The notes below the pieces were generated by a model that had not been told where the DNA came from, did no database searches, and saw only the letters and a list, made by a program, of their open reading frames with translations. A program made the translations under genes and the position numbers. Below are positions 54,326 through 62,820 of a stretch of DNA of 64,000 nt, one piece after another (the first letter of the stretch is position 1; each line of letters opens with the position of its first letter). This stretch comes from Thiohalocapsa sp. ML1 (GTDB lineage Bacteria > Pseudomonadota > Gammaproteobacteria > Chromatiales > Chromatiaceae): the NCBI RefSeq assembly GCF_001469165.1, contig NZ_JABX01000025.1:22157-86156 (forward strand), written 5' to 3'.

Positions 54326-57300
54326 CAGGAGCCCGCTCCCGCCGGCGCGCCTGCCGGGCCTTGACTCTGTTGCTCCCCGGACAGGCCGCTCAGCAACTCG
54401 TGATGTCGGTTCTTGGCCAGCTTCATGATCTCCACGGCGATGCGCTCGCGCTTGGCCTTCATCTCCGGTATGCCGGTCAGCGTCAAGGCCTGTTTGATCT
54501 CGCTGCGGGTACGCTTCTGCTTGTCGCTGTTGTGCCAGTAGTCGATGCTGCCGATGCTGGCCTGGAGCGTCTCGACGATGGCCTCCATCAGCGCCTGCAT
54601 CCTGGGTCTGGCCGCATCGGGCACCTGGCCGTCGTCGAAGGCCTGGTTGGCGATGTGCTCGAAGAAGGTCGTCGCCTCCTGGCTCATGCCGGCCTCGCCC
54701 GCCTGACGCCCTGCCATTGCGACGACGCGCAGCTTCTCCAATGCCTCGGCCAGCTTCTCCCAGTTGTCCTGATAGCTGTCGATCAGGTGCTCCACCTTCT
54801 CGGACAGGCTGTCGTAGAAGGCGGGGTCCTCGTCGTGGTGCACGGTGCAGTGCTTGCGGATGGCGTGCTCCATCTCGCTGGCCTTCGCCTCGGGGTTGCC
54901 CTTGGCGTGCTCGTTGAGCTGGTCGAGGAAGTCCTCCGCCAGCAGCTCGATGGGCGGCACCTTGGGATTGATGCCTAAGCTGATCAGGTGCTCATTGATC
55001 AGGTCCCGCACCTTCTGTCCGGCGTCGCCGAGGTTCAGCGTGTCGTCCTTGTAGCGCTCGCGCGCCACGCGCTGGATGTAGCCCAGGCGCTTGGCCGGCA
55101 CGCGGTAAGCCTGCGCCGCCTGGTTGGGCAGCACGATATCCAGGCTGGTCAGGAACTTCTTCAGGTAGACATCGAAGTCCGCCCGGATTCTCTCGTCTTT
55201 CAGCAGCCGCACTGCCGCGTGCACAACCGCGGCATCGTCCTGCACAGACCCGAGGCGTCCCTCGGCGAAATCCCGAACGCCCTGCACCCCGCGGCCGGCC
55301 CCCTTCTGAACAAAGAGCTGGAGCAGCCGCCGGTAGCGCTCTTCCAGCACGGGGACCTCGGATTCGATCCCCCGCAGCCCTTGGGCCAGCTCCTGCTGCT
55401 CCTCGGTCGCCGCGTACAGGGTCAGTGCCTCGGTCAGGTTCTCCGTCAGGCCGATGTAGTCCACGATGTAGCCGCGATGCTTGCCCTTCTTGACCCGATT
55501 GGTCCGGGCAATGGCCTGGAGCAGCCCATGCTCCCTAAGCTTCTTGTCGATGTACATCACCTGCTCGATGGGCGCATCGAAGCCGGTCAGCAGCATGTCG
55601 CAAACCACCAGGAACGCGATGCCGGCATAAGGTTGTTCCGGATCATCGAACGCAAAGGGCTTGCAGAAGTTGGCTTTCGCGTTCCAGGCGCGGGCCTGCT
55701 TGCGCGCCTGCGAGACATAGGCCGCCTCATTGGTGCCGTCGCCGGAGATCACCACCGCGGCCTTCAGTGCTCTGAGCTTGCCGATGTAGTCCGCATCGGG
55801 CTCCGGCTTGTCTGCCTCCGCGGCGGCCACCTGTTCCAGGGCGTTGTGGATAGCCGCCTGGTAGCGCACCGCGGCCAGCTTCGAGTGGCACACCACCTGC
55901 GCCTTGAAGCCATTGGGGAAGATATTGGCCAGGTAGTGCCGGACCAGGTCGCGGGCGATCGCCGCGATGCGCTGCTCGGCTTCGAGCAGGTCACCGATGG
56001 CGCCGTACTTCTTCTTGATGGCCAGCAACTCGGCGTCGCTTCGGTCCTTGAACAGATTCTCGAACCGGGTCTCGAAGCCGTGCTTGTCGTTCAGCGCCGC
56101 ATCGGCCGTGCGGCCCTCGTAAAGGATCTGGAGCGTGGTGCCATCCGCCACCGCGTCCATCAGCCGGTAGGTGTCGATGTACTCGCCGAATCGCTTCACC
56201 GTGCGCCGCTCGCCGTGGCGCTCCGTGATCAGCGGGGTGCCGGTGAAGGCGATGCGTGCCGCGTTGGGGAAGGCCTCGAAGATGTTGTCGCCGAGGTCCG
56301 AGCTCTGGGTGCGATGGGCCTCGTCGATCATCAGCACGATGCGCTCCGAGGTGTTGACCACGCCGAAGGTCTGGCCTGCGGGCATGGCCTCGTAGGTGCC
56401 GAGCGCCTCCGCGACCTTCACCGGCAGCGCCTGATCTCGCTCCATGAACTTGTGCGCCATCACCATGTTGATGTCGGAGCTGTCGCTCGCGAGCCGCAGC
56501 CGCAAGTCCGTGGTGCTCTCGATGACGTTCACCCGCCCGCCGATCAGGGTCGCCGTCTCGGCGAGCTGCTCCTCCAAGTCCGCGCGGTCATTGATCAGGA
56601 TGAGCTTGAAGTCGCTCAGATCAGACGAAGCCCGCAGCATCCGCGCGACGAAGACCATGGTCAGACTCTTGCCCGAGCCCTGGGTGTGCCAGACCACGCC
56701 GCTGCGCTCCTCTGGCGTCATGCCGTCGCGCAGCCGCTGCACGATCCGGTTGGCGGCCCGGAACTGCTGATAGCGGCAGACCACCTTGATGCGCGGCCCG
56801 CCGTCGGTGTCCATGAAGACCGACGAGGTGCGCAGGATCGAGAGCAGATTCGGCTTGTTCAGCATGCCGCCGATCAACTGTCCCTGCTGATCCATGCCCG
56901 CGGCGGACTCCTCGGGCTGGGGCCATTGCGTCTTCCACGGATAGAAGTGCTCTTCGCCGGAGGTGATGGTGCCGTAGCTCGCCTCCACGCGGCTGGTGCG
57001 GATCACCAGCAGATTGCAGTGGAACAGCCGCGGCTCGCCTTCCTTGAGCCCCTGCTGCTTGGTCTCCTGGCGCCGGTTCATGTAGCGCTGCAACTGCTCG
57101 AAGGCCTCCGCCATGGGGTTGGCGCAGGTCGGCCCGCCCTTCTTGCACTCCACGACAATCAGCGGGATGCCGTTCACGAACAGCACGATGTCCAGGATGA
57201 TGAAGCCCTTCACGCAGCCCGGCGTGTCGATGCGGAACTGATTGATGGCCAGGAAGTGATTGTTGCCGGGATTGCCGAAGTCGATCAGCTTCACCACCGG

Positions 57301-57639
57301 ATCCTGCTCGCCGGTGACCTCGTTGACATCCACCTGGGCCTTGAGCAGCAGCTTCTGCACGGCCTCGTTGGCCTCCAGCAGGGTGCGGTTGGGCTGGCGC
57401 AGGATCTGGTCTTGCAGATCCTGGATCTGGCGCACGGTGAGCCAGGGCTCGCCGTCGGCGGTGCGGTTGATGGCGCTGATGGAGTGTGCGAAGACCTGCG
57501 GCAGAATCCATTGTCGGAAGCCCTGCCGCAGGCTGTGGGCCGGGTCGGCGGGGATGCTCGGCCCCTGGTCGATGATCTCCCAGCCGAGGTCTTGCAACTG
57601 GTGCAGGAAGGGGCGCTCGACTTCCGTGTATTCGCTCAT
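54325..57639 (-). CDS. hsdR: Type I restriction enzyme R subunit
   Basis: 1104 residues. The N-terminal nuclease has D150 (GFIILDIVLF) and E164-K166 (VVECKKGG). The SF2 motor follows: Walker A in HTQGSGKSLTM (321-325), DEAH-box IDEAH (438-442), VAFTGTPL-like IAFTGTPLI, and the later QAIARTNRV motif VI. It translocates DNA and cuts it when the target is unmethylated. It is separated from hsdM and hsdS by about 3.8 kb of toxin-antitoxin genes. Intact. Confidence 0.96.
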   Translation of the reverse strand: MSEYTEVERPFLHQLQDLGWEIIDQGPSIPADPAHSLRQGFRQWILPQVFAHSISAINRTADGEPWLTVRQIQDLQDQILRQPNRTLLEANEAVQKLLLKAQVDVNEVTGEQDPVVKLIDFGNPGNNHFLAINQFRIDTPGCVKGFIILDIVLFVNGIPLIVVECKKGGPTCANPMAEAFEQLQRYMNRRQETKQQGLKEGEPRLFHCNLLVIRTSRVEASYGTITSGEEHFYPWKTQWPQPEESAAGMDQQGQLIGGMLNKPNLLSILRTSSVFMDTDGGPRIKVVCRYQQFRAANRIVQRLRDGMTPEERSGVVWHTQGSGKSLTMVFVARMLRASSDLSDFKLILINDRADLEEQLAETATLIGGRVNVIESTTDLRLRLASDSSDINMVMAHKFMERDQALPVKVAEALGTYEAMPAGQTFGVVNTSERIVLMIDEAHRTQSSDLGDNIFEAFPNAARIAFTGTPLITERHGERRTVKRFGEYIDTYRLMDAVADGTTLQILYEGRTADAALNDKHGFETRFENLFKDRSDAELLAIKKKYGAIGDLLEAEQRIAAIARDLVRHYLANIFPNGFKAQVVCHSKLAAVRYQAAIHNALEQVAAAEADKPEPDADYIGKLRALKAAVVISGDGTNEAAYVSQARKQARAWNAKANFCKPFAFDDPEQPYAGIAFLVVCDMLLTGFDAPIEQVMYIDKKLREHGLLQAIARTNRVKKGKHRGYIVDYIGLTENLTEALTLYAATEEQQELAQGLRGIESEVPVLEERYRRLLQLFVQKGAGRGVQGVRDFAEGRLGSVQDDAAVVHAAVRLLKDERIRADFDVYLKKFLTSLDIVLPNQAAQAYRVPAKRLGYIQRVARERYKDDTLNLGDAGQKVRDLINEHLISLGINPKVPPIELLAEDFLDQLNEHAKGNPEAKASEMEHAIRKHCTVHHDEDPAFYDSLSEKVEHLIDSYQDNWEKLAEALEKLRVVAMAGRQAGEAGMSQEATTFFEHIANQAFDDGQVPDAARPRMQALMEAIVETLQASIGSIDYWHNSDKQKRTRSEIKQALTLTGIPEMKAKRERIAVEIMKLAKNRHHELLSGLSGEQQSQGPAGAPAGAGS

Positions 57640-57675
57640 TGGGCTCGCCGGTATGCCGGAGTGGGGTTGCGACCG

Positions 57676-58170
57676 CTAGCCGTCGACCTCGGCGTCAGCC
57701 TCTCCTGGGTCGTGATTGTCGGCAACCTGAGACATCGGCAGGGTCAGCCTTGGCAAGTGCATCCGGGTGCATTGATTGCTCAGGAGCTCCCGCCAATACG
57801 GCCAAACGTGGAAACTGGCATTGCGCAGGGCGAACGCGTTGATTGCTGCTTCATCGAGCATCTTGTCAATGCGGTACTCGGCGACGAATTCCGCCTCGAT
57901 CACGGCCCGAACTGCTGAGGGCGCCTCGTCCTCCTCCGGCGTCACCCAGCGCGCGCCGAGCCGCACGAACACCCGAAGCAGATGGTTTCCGTCGGACAGC
58001 TCGGCGACCTGGGACTCGCGAACCACATGCATCCGCTGAACGATCAAGCTCTCTAGTTCTTCCGCGTGCTTGGGGTCAAAGTCCGCGAGACACTTCGCGG
58101 TCAATTCGCGAACATAGACGTCTTGAATCTTCAGGCTCTCGATGGCCCGCCGCAGGTCCGCGTCAGCCAT
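57676..58170 (-). CDS. SecB-like chaperone of a toxin-antitoxin-chaperone module
   Basis: 164 residues from ATG 58170 with GAGGAG 9 bases upstream. IESLKIQDVYVRELTAKCL corresponds to the first strand of SecB, and HVVRESQVAELSDGNHLLRVFVRLGARW, split over strands 2-3, and VIEAEFVAEYRI match the SecB fold. The C-terminal region has HVWPYWRELLSNQCTRMHLPRLTLP, the helix and tail of SecB. In TAC systems such solitary SecB proteins stabilise the antitoxin. It overlaps the antitoxin gene by 8 bases. Confidence 0.82.
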   Translation of the reverse strand: MADADLRRAIESLKIQDVYVRELTAKCLADFDPKHAEELESLIVQRMHVVRESQVAELSDGNHLLRVFVRLGARWVTPEEDEAPSAVRAVIEAEFVAEYRIDKMLDEAAINAFALRNASFHVWPYWRELLSNQCTRMHLPRLTLPMSQVADNHDPGEADAEVDG

Positions 58171-58768
58171 AGGCCCGCTCCTCACCAGACGCTGTGCCGG
58201 GGTTCGGCGCCTCGTAGACCTGATCCATTCGAGTCGGCACGGCGGAGCTCGACACGATCCTCAGCGTTCGCGACGCCTCGCCCGGGACGCGCTCGGGCTC
58301 CACGCCCCAGTCGCTGGCATTCTGCCAATCCGCCGGCACCACCGCGGGTTTGAGCCCGGCCTCTCGAATCAGCCAGACACCAGCCCCCGGAACCTCCGAG
58401 GCGACACGCAACAGCTTGTCCATGGCGACGGACTGAGCCACGTCGTCCGCTTCGTACTTGGAAAACGCCACCGGCCCGCCGCCGAAAACCCGGGCCGCTT
58501 CCTCCTGGGTCAGGTTCAGGCGTTTGCGCCGCTCACGGACCTCTGTGCCGGTCAATAGACCATCGACGCGCTTCTTGAACGCGACCATGAGCCGCTTGTT
58601 GGCGCGCGCTTGTGCAGCGTCGGCCTGTTCGCTGCCGCAGGCGTCGCAGACGGCGTAATGGGAGTCCAGCGATTCACTGACGCCGCGGTACTCGACGAGG
58701 TTCTTCTCGACTTCCACCGTCAGACGACCCTCGCCGCAAATCCGGCACGGATCACCGTTGTTCGCCAT
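58163..58768 (-). CDS. MqsA-family antitoxin with C-terminal extension
   Basis: 201 residues. The N-terminal zinc domain has CRICGEG and CDACGSE; the HTH domain is RRKRLNLTQEEAARVFG then GPVAFSKYEADDVAQS. A further 70 residues (from VPGAGVWLIREAGL to the end) extend past the usual MqsA length; in toxin-antitoxin-chaperone systems such an extension is the chaperone-addiction segment. It lies 5 bases after the toxin gene and overlaps the SecB-like gene. It probably binds the palindrome at 59202-59216 to repress the operon. Confidence 0.85.
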   Translation of the reverse strand: MANNGDPCRICGEGRLTVEVEKNLVEYRGVSESLDSHYAVCDACGSEQADAAQARANKRLMVAFKKRVDGLLTGTEVRERRKRLNLTQEEAARVFGGGPVAFSKYEADDVAQSVAMDKLLRVASEVPGAGVWLIREAGLKPAVVPADWQNASDWGVEPERVPGEASRTLRIVSSSAVPTRMDQVYEAPNPGTASGEERAYG

Positions 58769-58773
58769 TTCAA

Positions 58774-59208
58774 TCACCAGTTTTCGGACAAGTGGCAGGA
58801 CACCAACAACAGCACGCGCCCCGTCCGGGCCAGCGCGAACTTGAGGTAATACTCCACCGTCATGTGTTTGTGGGCGTTCTCGATCCACTCTTGGCGCAAT
58901 AACTGGTAGGCATCGCAGGCCGCCCACGGGCCGTCGGACCCTTGTTGGCACCACTCTGAGTCCCTGAAGCGTCCGCTCCGCAAGGCTTGCTCCAGCAGGA
59001 CACAAAGATCGTGAAGATCGAGGCCAAACCTTTGGGCGTCTGACTTGCACTTCCTGGTCCAAGGCTGGATGCCCTGCTCGCGCTCCCGTTCCAGCAACGC
59101 CAGCACCTCGGCGGCGGGGTAGAGCGGACCGCCCGGAATCTTGCGCGGCGCCCCCTCGGCCAGGGGCAGGTCTCCCGCGAAGCGGCTGACGATGGTGCGA
59201 TTTACCAT
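58774..59208 (-). CDS. MqsR-family toxin (mRNA interferase-like)
   Basis: 144 residues. The C-terminal part matches MqsR in order: AQRFGLDLHDLCVLLEQAL, then PWAACDAYQLL, HMTVEYYLKFAL and RVLLLVSCH, as in the E. coli protein. The first 40 residues are extra. MqsR cuts mRNA at GC(U/A). ATG 59208 lies inside a perfect 15-base palindrome and has no ribosome-binding site, so either the mRNA is nearly leaderless or a downstream start is used. First gene of the three-gene module. Confidence 0.8.
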   Translation of the reverse strand: MVNRTIVSRFAGDLPLAEGAPRKIPGGPLYPAAEVLALLEREREQGIQPWTRKCKSDAQRFGLDLHDLCVLLEQALRSGRFRDSEWCQQGSDGPWAACDAYQLLRQEWIENAHKHMTVEYYLKFALARTGRVLLLVSCHLSENW

Positions 59209-59216
59209 AATGGTAA
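59202..59216 (-). promoter_or_regulatory. Palindromic operator over the MqsR start codon
   Basis: TTACCATAATGGTAA is a perfect 7-1-7 palindrome that contains the toxin ATG. TTGACT just upstream on the minus strand could be the -35 box. A site here would allow autoregulation by the MqsA-like HTH protein. Confidence 0.6.
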
Positions 59217-59251
59217 GTCAAGCGGAGAATTCCAAGGGCGCAGTGCCACGC

Positions 59252-59542
59252 TCAGGATTCGCAGTCGCTGGCCACATGGGTGTCGAACAGGTACATCGCC
59301 GCACCGGGACAGTCGAAGACCGGCGGCGCGGTCTCGTCGTGCCGGCGCACGAAGTCCTCGTCGCGCCCAACGTCCGGCATGTCCGCGAGCGCCTGCAGAA
59401 AGCTCCGCCGGCTCGGCCGCAGCCGGGCCGCTTCCAGGATGCGGCGATGCTCCGGCTCGGCGCTGACCCCTCGGGCGCGCGCCTGCTCCTTCGGCTCCTG
59501 GCTGACGTCTTCATCGACATCGCGCACCAACACATTGGCCAT
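59252..59542 (-). CDS. FitA-like antitoxin running into a truncated VapC/PIN start
   Basis: 96 residues from ATG 59542 with GGAG 7 bases upstream. The start MANVLVRDVDEDV, then HRRILEAARL, is an RHH antitoxin of the FitA family; FLQALADMPDVGRDEDFVR is its toxin-binding tail. The frame then runs into MYLFDTHVASDCES, which is the first strand of a PIN (VapC/FitB) toxin (MYLLDTNVVS type) and stops at once. The toxin has been lost and the antitoxin is fused to its first 14 codons. Confidence 0.75.
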   Translation of the reverse strand: MANVLVRDVDEDVSQEPKEQARARGVSAEPEHRRILEAARLRPSRRSFLQALADMPDVGRDEDFVRRHDETAPPVFDCPGAAMYLFDTHVASDCES

Positions 59543-59710
59543 GGATGCTCTCCGCTTGCAGTCATTGCACCGGCGGCAGGATAGCAGTGCTAGTCCCGAT
59601 GGGCGCCGTGGCCCTGGTGCGCGCAGGCGCTCGGAGCAGGGCCGGAGCCTTCGCCGACGACCGCCCAGCCGTCTGAGCATCGTGCCGAATCCGCGGACTG
59701 GCGCGGCGGC

Positions 59711-60778
59711 TCAAGCTCCCGCTGTCGTCAGCCGTTGCAGCGCGATGCCGACGGAGCGGCGATCGAACAGCTTCACCTTGCGCGCGGCCCACTTCTCCCC
59801 GGCCGGCCAGTGCGCGATGCCCTCCATCACGGCATCCAGGTCCGGCGCGCAGCCCTCGCGCACCAGCAGCCAGTCAACCGTTGCCAGCAGTTCCATGCCG
59901 AAGGGCGACTCAAACCCGTCGATGACGGCCGTGGCCTGCTCCAGTGCCGGCAGGTAAGGCTTGGCCTCTGAATTGAGATAGGTGTCGACGCGCTCACGCT
60001 TGGCTTCGTCAAACCAGATCACGTCGAGCGGCGTGGCATCGGGGATGCGCTTGTCGCTCTTGAGGTAGCTGCCATCCAGGCCATTGAGCAGATGATCCAG
60101 CCGGTTGGCATAGGGACCGTAATTGTTGGCCGTAAAGCGAAGATCCAGCGGGTTGTCCCCACCCTGCGCCTCGATGGCCCGCTCCAGAAACCAAGCGAGT
60201 TTCTGGATCTCCAGCAGGCTGCATTCCATGCCGAGCACCCAATAGCGGCGGATCAGCTCGGCGATCAGGGCGCGGGCCGGGGTCAGCTTCTGGACGCCTT
60301 TGGCCTTGGCGACGTTCTGGTACTTGTGCGTCGGCTCATACACGACGATGTGCACGTCGGACAACTCGCTCAGCCGAGCCTCGATCTCGCGCTTCACCTG
60401 CGCCCAATCGAGCCCACCATTGCCCGAGCCTAGCGGTGGCAGCGCGATGGATTGCACGCCTGTCCGCTGGATGAATGCCTTCAGGTCCTCCAGCCCCTCC
60501 GAAATCCACTCCATCTTGGACGGATGCCGCCAATGGCGCTTGGTGGGGAAATTGACGATCCACCTCGGCCCCATCAGCTCGCCCGTCTCGGTGACGAACA
60601 TCTTGCCGGTCTGCACCTGCTCGGCCTTACAGGCGCGCGCATACTCCTCCATGTTCTTCGGAAAGCGCTCCTTGAACATCAGCGCGATGCCCTTGCCCAT
60701 GACGCCGACGGTATTGACCGTATTGACCAGGGCCTCGGCGTCGGCTTCGAGCAGGTTGCCTTGGGTGTAGCGAATCAT
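59711..60778 (-). CDS. darG: DarG antitoxin (macrodomain ADP-ribosylglycohydrolase)
   Basis: 355 residues. The N-terminal macrodomain (1-155) has [33 protein letters not shown] and [13 protein letters not shown], the DarG family pattern that removes ADP-ribose from DNA. The C-terminal 200 residues are the toxin-binding part ([26 protein letters not shown] split in two helices). Overlaps darT by 4 bases. It neutralises DarT by both enzymatic reversal and binding. Confidence 0.95.
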   Translation of the reverse strand: MIRYTQGNLLEADAEALVNTVNTVGVMGKGIALMFKERFPKNMEEYARACKAEQVQTGKMFVTETGELMGPRWIVNFPTKRHWRHPSKMEWISEGLEDLKAFIQRTGVQSIALPPLGSGNGGLDWAQVKREIEARLSELSDVHIVVYEPTHKYQNVAKAKGVQKLTPARALIAELIRRYWVLGMECSLLEIQKLAWFLERAIEAQGGDNPLDLRFTANNYGPYANRLDHLLNGLDGSYLKSDKRIPDATPLDVIWFDEAKRERVDTYLNSEAKPYLPALEQATAVIDGFESPFGMELLATVDWLLVREGCAPDLDAVMEGIAHWPAGEKWAARKVKLFDRRSVGIALQRLTTAGA

Positions 60779-61434
60779 CGGAAGTACCAGTCAGTGCGTG
60801 CGAGCACCTTAAGTGCAAGCCCGTTTGCGGCCAATTGCTGTTCGATTTGCTGCTTCATGACCTCGGTGTAGCAGACCACGCCGAGCAATCCAGTGACCGG
60901 GCAGTGTTGGTGTACCAAGGCCTCCGCTTGGTAGCGCTCGAACTTCCGGGGGTCGTCCGGGTCGCGCTTGAAGTCCCGGCGTTGCAGAATCCCCCAGTCG
61001 ATCTTGTCCAGGTCGCTCAGGTCCGAGTAGAAGCTCGCCCACGCGTAATACGCATGCATGTCCGTGAACAGGTACGGTATCCCCTGAGCTTGCAGGCGTG
61101 GCAGGGACGAGACCAGGATGACGATTTCGTCGTTCCCCCGCTGCGGAACGCCGCCTCGCCCCGTGCGGATGTTGAACATCATCGCCGAAAACGGCGTGAA
61201 GTAGAACGGCACATAGTCGTTCAACGCGCCGCCCGGCGGAACAGGTACCGGATGCGTCGCGCGCTTGCCGATCAGATCGGCGCTGCCGATGTTGATCCAC
61301 GTCGGCGATCGGGTCTGGCTATTGCCACAATGCAAGCCGTTCCGCCAGATCCAGGGCAGGTTGTCCCGGTGGACGATGCGCCAGATCAGAGCCTTGTCGG
61401 GGTTCAGGCTGGGGTAGTGGCTTGGCATCGGCAT
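60775..61434 (-). CDS. darT: DarT toxin (DNA ADP-ribosyltransferase)
   Basis: 219 residues. The NAD-binding N-terminus has [36 protein letters not shown] and [16 protein letters not shown] (with the likely catalytic Glu) match DarT. It attaches ADP-ribose to thymidine in single-stranded DNA, blocking replication, and can act against phage. ATG 61434 or 61428 can be the start. It starts 12 bases after hsdS, so it is likely in the hsdMS transcript. Confidence 0.93.
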   Translation of the reverse strand: MPMPSHYPSLNPDKALIWRIVHRDNLPWIWRNGLHCGNSQTRSPTWINIGSADLIGKRATHPVPVPPGGALNDYVPFYFTPFSAMMFNIRTGRGGVPQRGNDEIVILVSSLPRLQAQGIPYLFTDMHAYYAWASFYSDLSDLDKIDWGILQRRDFKRDPDDPRKFERYQAEALVHQHCPVTGLLGVVCYTEVMKQQIEQQLAANGLALKVLARTDWYFR

Positions 61435-61446
61435 CTAGGCCCGTTC

Positions 61447-62820
61447 TCAGGTCGGATCAACGGATAGCGTTTCGCCAACCGCTTCTTCATCTCGCCCGCG
61501 CGGCTGGTGACTCCCTCGCAGGTAATCGACTCTGTGCGGTTGCGCATCGGCCCCCATGGGTGAGTCGGGGTTGACCTGGACCTTGCCGGTTAGGAGGTCG
61601 TGCATGAGGCCGTTTTTGAAAGCTTTAAGCTTCCGCAGTTCCTTCCACAGACGCCGCTCGCTTTCCGCTCGGCACTCGAGTCTTCCGCTTATCAGCGAGA
61701 CCTCATAGGGAGACTGTGGAAATGGGATTTCCAGCCCGTTGCACATTTCCAGCGTAAGATTGACTTGTCCTGATGTTTGCTTTGCTCGCGCGAGGAACCA
61801 TCGGTGGGCCTTTTCCGATAGCAAGAAGTTCAGCAGATAACTGCGGTGTGCGATGTCGCGCAGGCGGAATATCGCTATCGCCTGATTCGCATTCCACTCT
61901 GGATATGAGTCATCCACAAGCGATACTTTCCCGAGAGGCGGCCCTACAATATTCATTACGAGATCGCCGGGCAGTACTCGTGATCGCGCAAGCTCTCGCT
62001 CGTGGAACTTGCGTTCCACGAATGTTTCGGTTCCCTCGAACCGAAGACTCCCATCAAAAGATAGGTTTTCCACTCTAAGAAAAGGAATGGAGCTTTCGTG
62101 TTGTTCTTGTTCTAGCGTTGGCGGTGTCGTTCCTTTCGTAACCGGGTAGCAAAGGTCCAATGTCCTACAAGCTGCCCACTCCTTCGGAATCCACCCAATC
62201 GGAGTTTGCTGATACAGCTCCGGGGCTTGTTCGCGGGGTGGGCGGAGCTTGCCGTCGGGGCCGATGCCGCGGGTGAAGAGGTCGTGCATCAGCCCCGCTT
62301 TGATCCGCTGGTACTTTTCAATGAGCGCTTCGGTTCTTTCGATGGCTTGGTCGATGACGGAGAGGATAAGGCCGATTTTTACCTGTCGAGCCGGCTCTGG
62401 ACAATACACTCGCGAATCCTTCAGCGTGCTCCATGAGCAGCGCGGCATTTTAGTTCCTTCTTCCGTCCGGATCGCTTCAGAGAAAACTACATCCGACTGA
62501 AGAACAAAGGCCACGAATACGGGATCGACGTCGTCTCGCGGACGAAGAACTAGGATGTCTGTTGAGCAATAACCGCCGAACGGAGCGCGCACACTTTTTC
62601 GGAGCTGAGGCCGGAGTTTTCCGAACAGAATGTCGCCCCGGCGGAAAACATTATTCGTGCTGATGGAGTCGGTTGATTCAGCGAACCCGTTGAGTCTGGA
62701 GCTTGCAGATGGAATATGCTCCAAACCTATGTACCGTTTGCCTGCGTTCTTCTTGGACGTAGTCTTCTCATTGACTAGCGCCGCAAGGTTATCAAGTCGA
62801 GCAAGCGCCTGCTTACTCAT
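61447..62820 (-). CDS. hsdS: Type I restriction enzyme specificity subunit S
   Basis: 457 residues from ATG 62820. Two target-recognition domains are seen: the first ends with helix QAIERTEALIEKYQRIKAGLMHDLFTRG, the second with the parallel ELRKLKAFKNGLMHDLLTGK. The repeated LMHDL motif marks the conserved spacer regions that bind HsdM. Start ATG overlaps hsdM by 8 bases. The middle of the gene (61,700-62,150) is of lower GC, as expected for exchanged recognition domains. The C-terminal 35 residues are an extra tail. Confidence 0.93.
   Translation of the reverse strand: MSKQALARLDNLAALVNEKTTSKKNAGKRYIGLEHIPSASSRLNGFAESTDSISTNNVFRRGDILFGKLRPQLRKSVRAPFGGYCSTDILVLRPRDDVDPVFVAFVLQSDVVFSEAIRTEEGTKMPRCSWSTLKDSRVYCPEPARQVKIGLILSVIDQAIERTEALIEKYQRIKAGLMHDLFTRGIGPDGKLRPPREQAPELYQQTPIGWIPKEWAACRTLDLCYPVTKGTTPPTLEQEQHESSIPFLRVENLSFDGSLRFEGTETFVERKFHERELARSRVLPGDLVMNIVGPPLGKVSLVDDSYPEWNANQAIAIFRLRDIAHRSYLLNFLLSEKAHRWFLARAKQTSGQVNLTLEMCNGLEIPFPQSPYEVSLISGRLECRAESERRLWKELRKLKAFKNGLMHDLLTGKVQVNPDSPMGADAQPHRVDYLRGSHQPRGRDEEAVGETLSVDPT

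Noticed and set aside
54988..57918. Long plus-strand frame of 976 codons antisense to hsdR
   Set aside because: HsdR on the other strand has all expected motifs; the antisense frame is a product of high GC third positions and has no recognisable domain.
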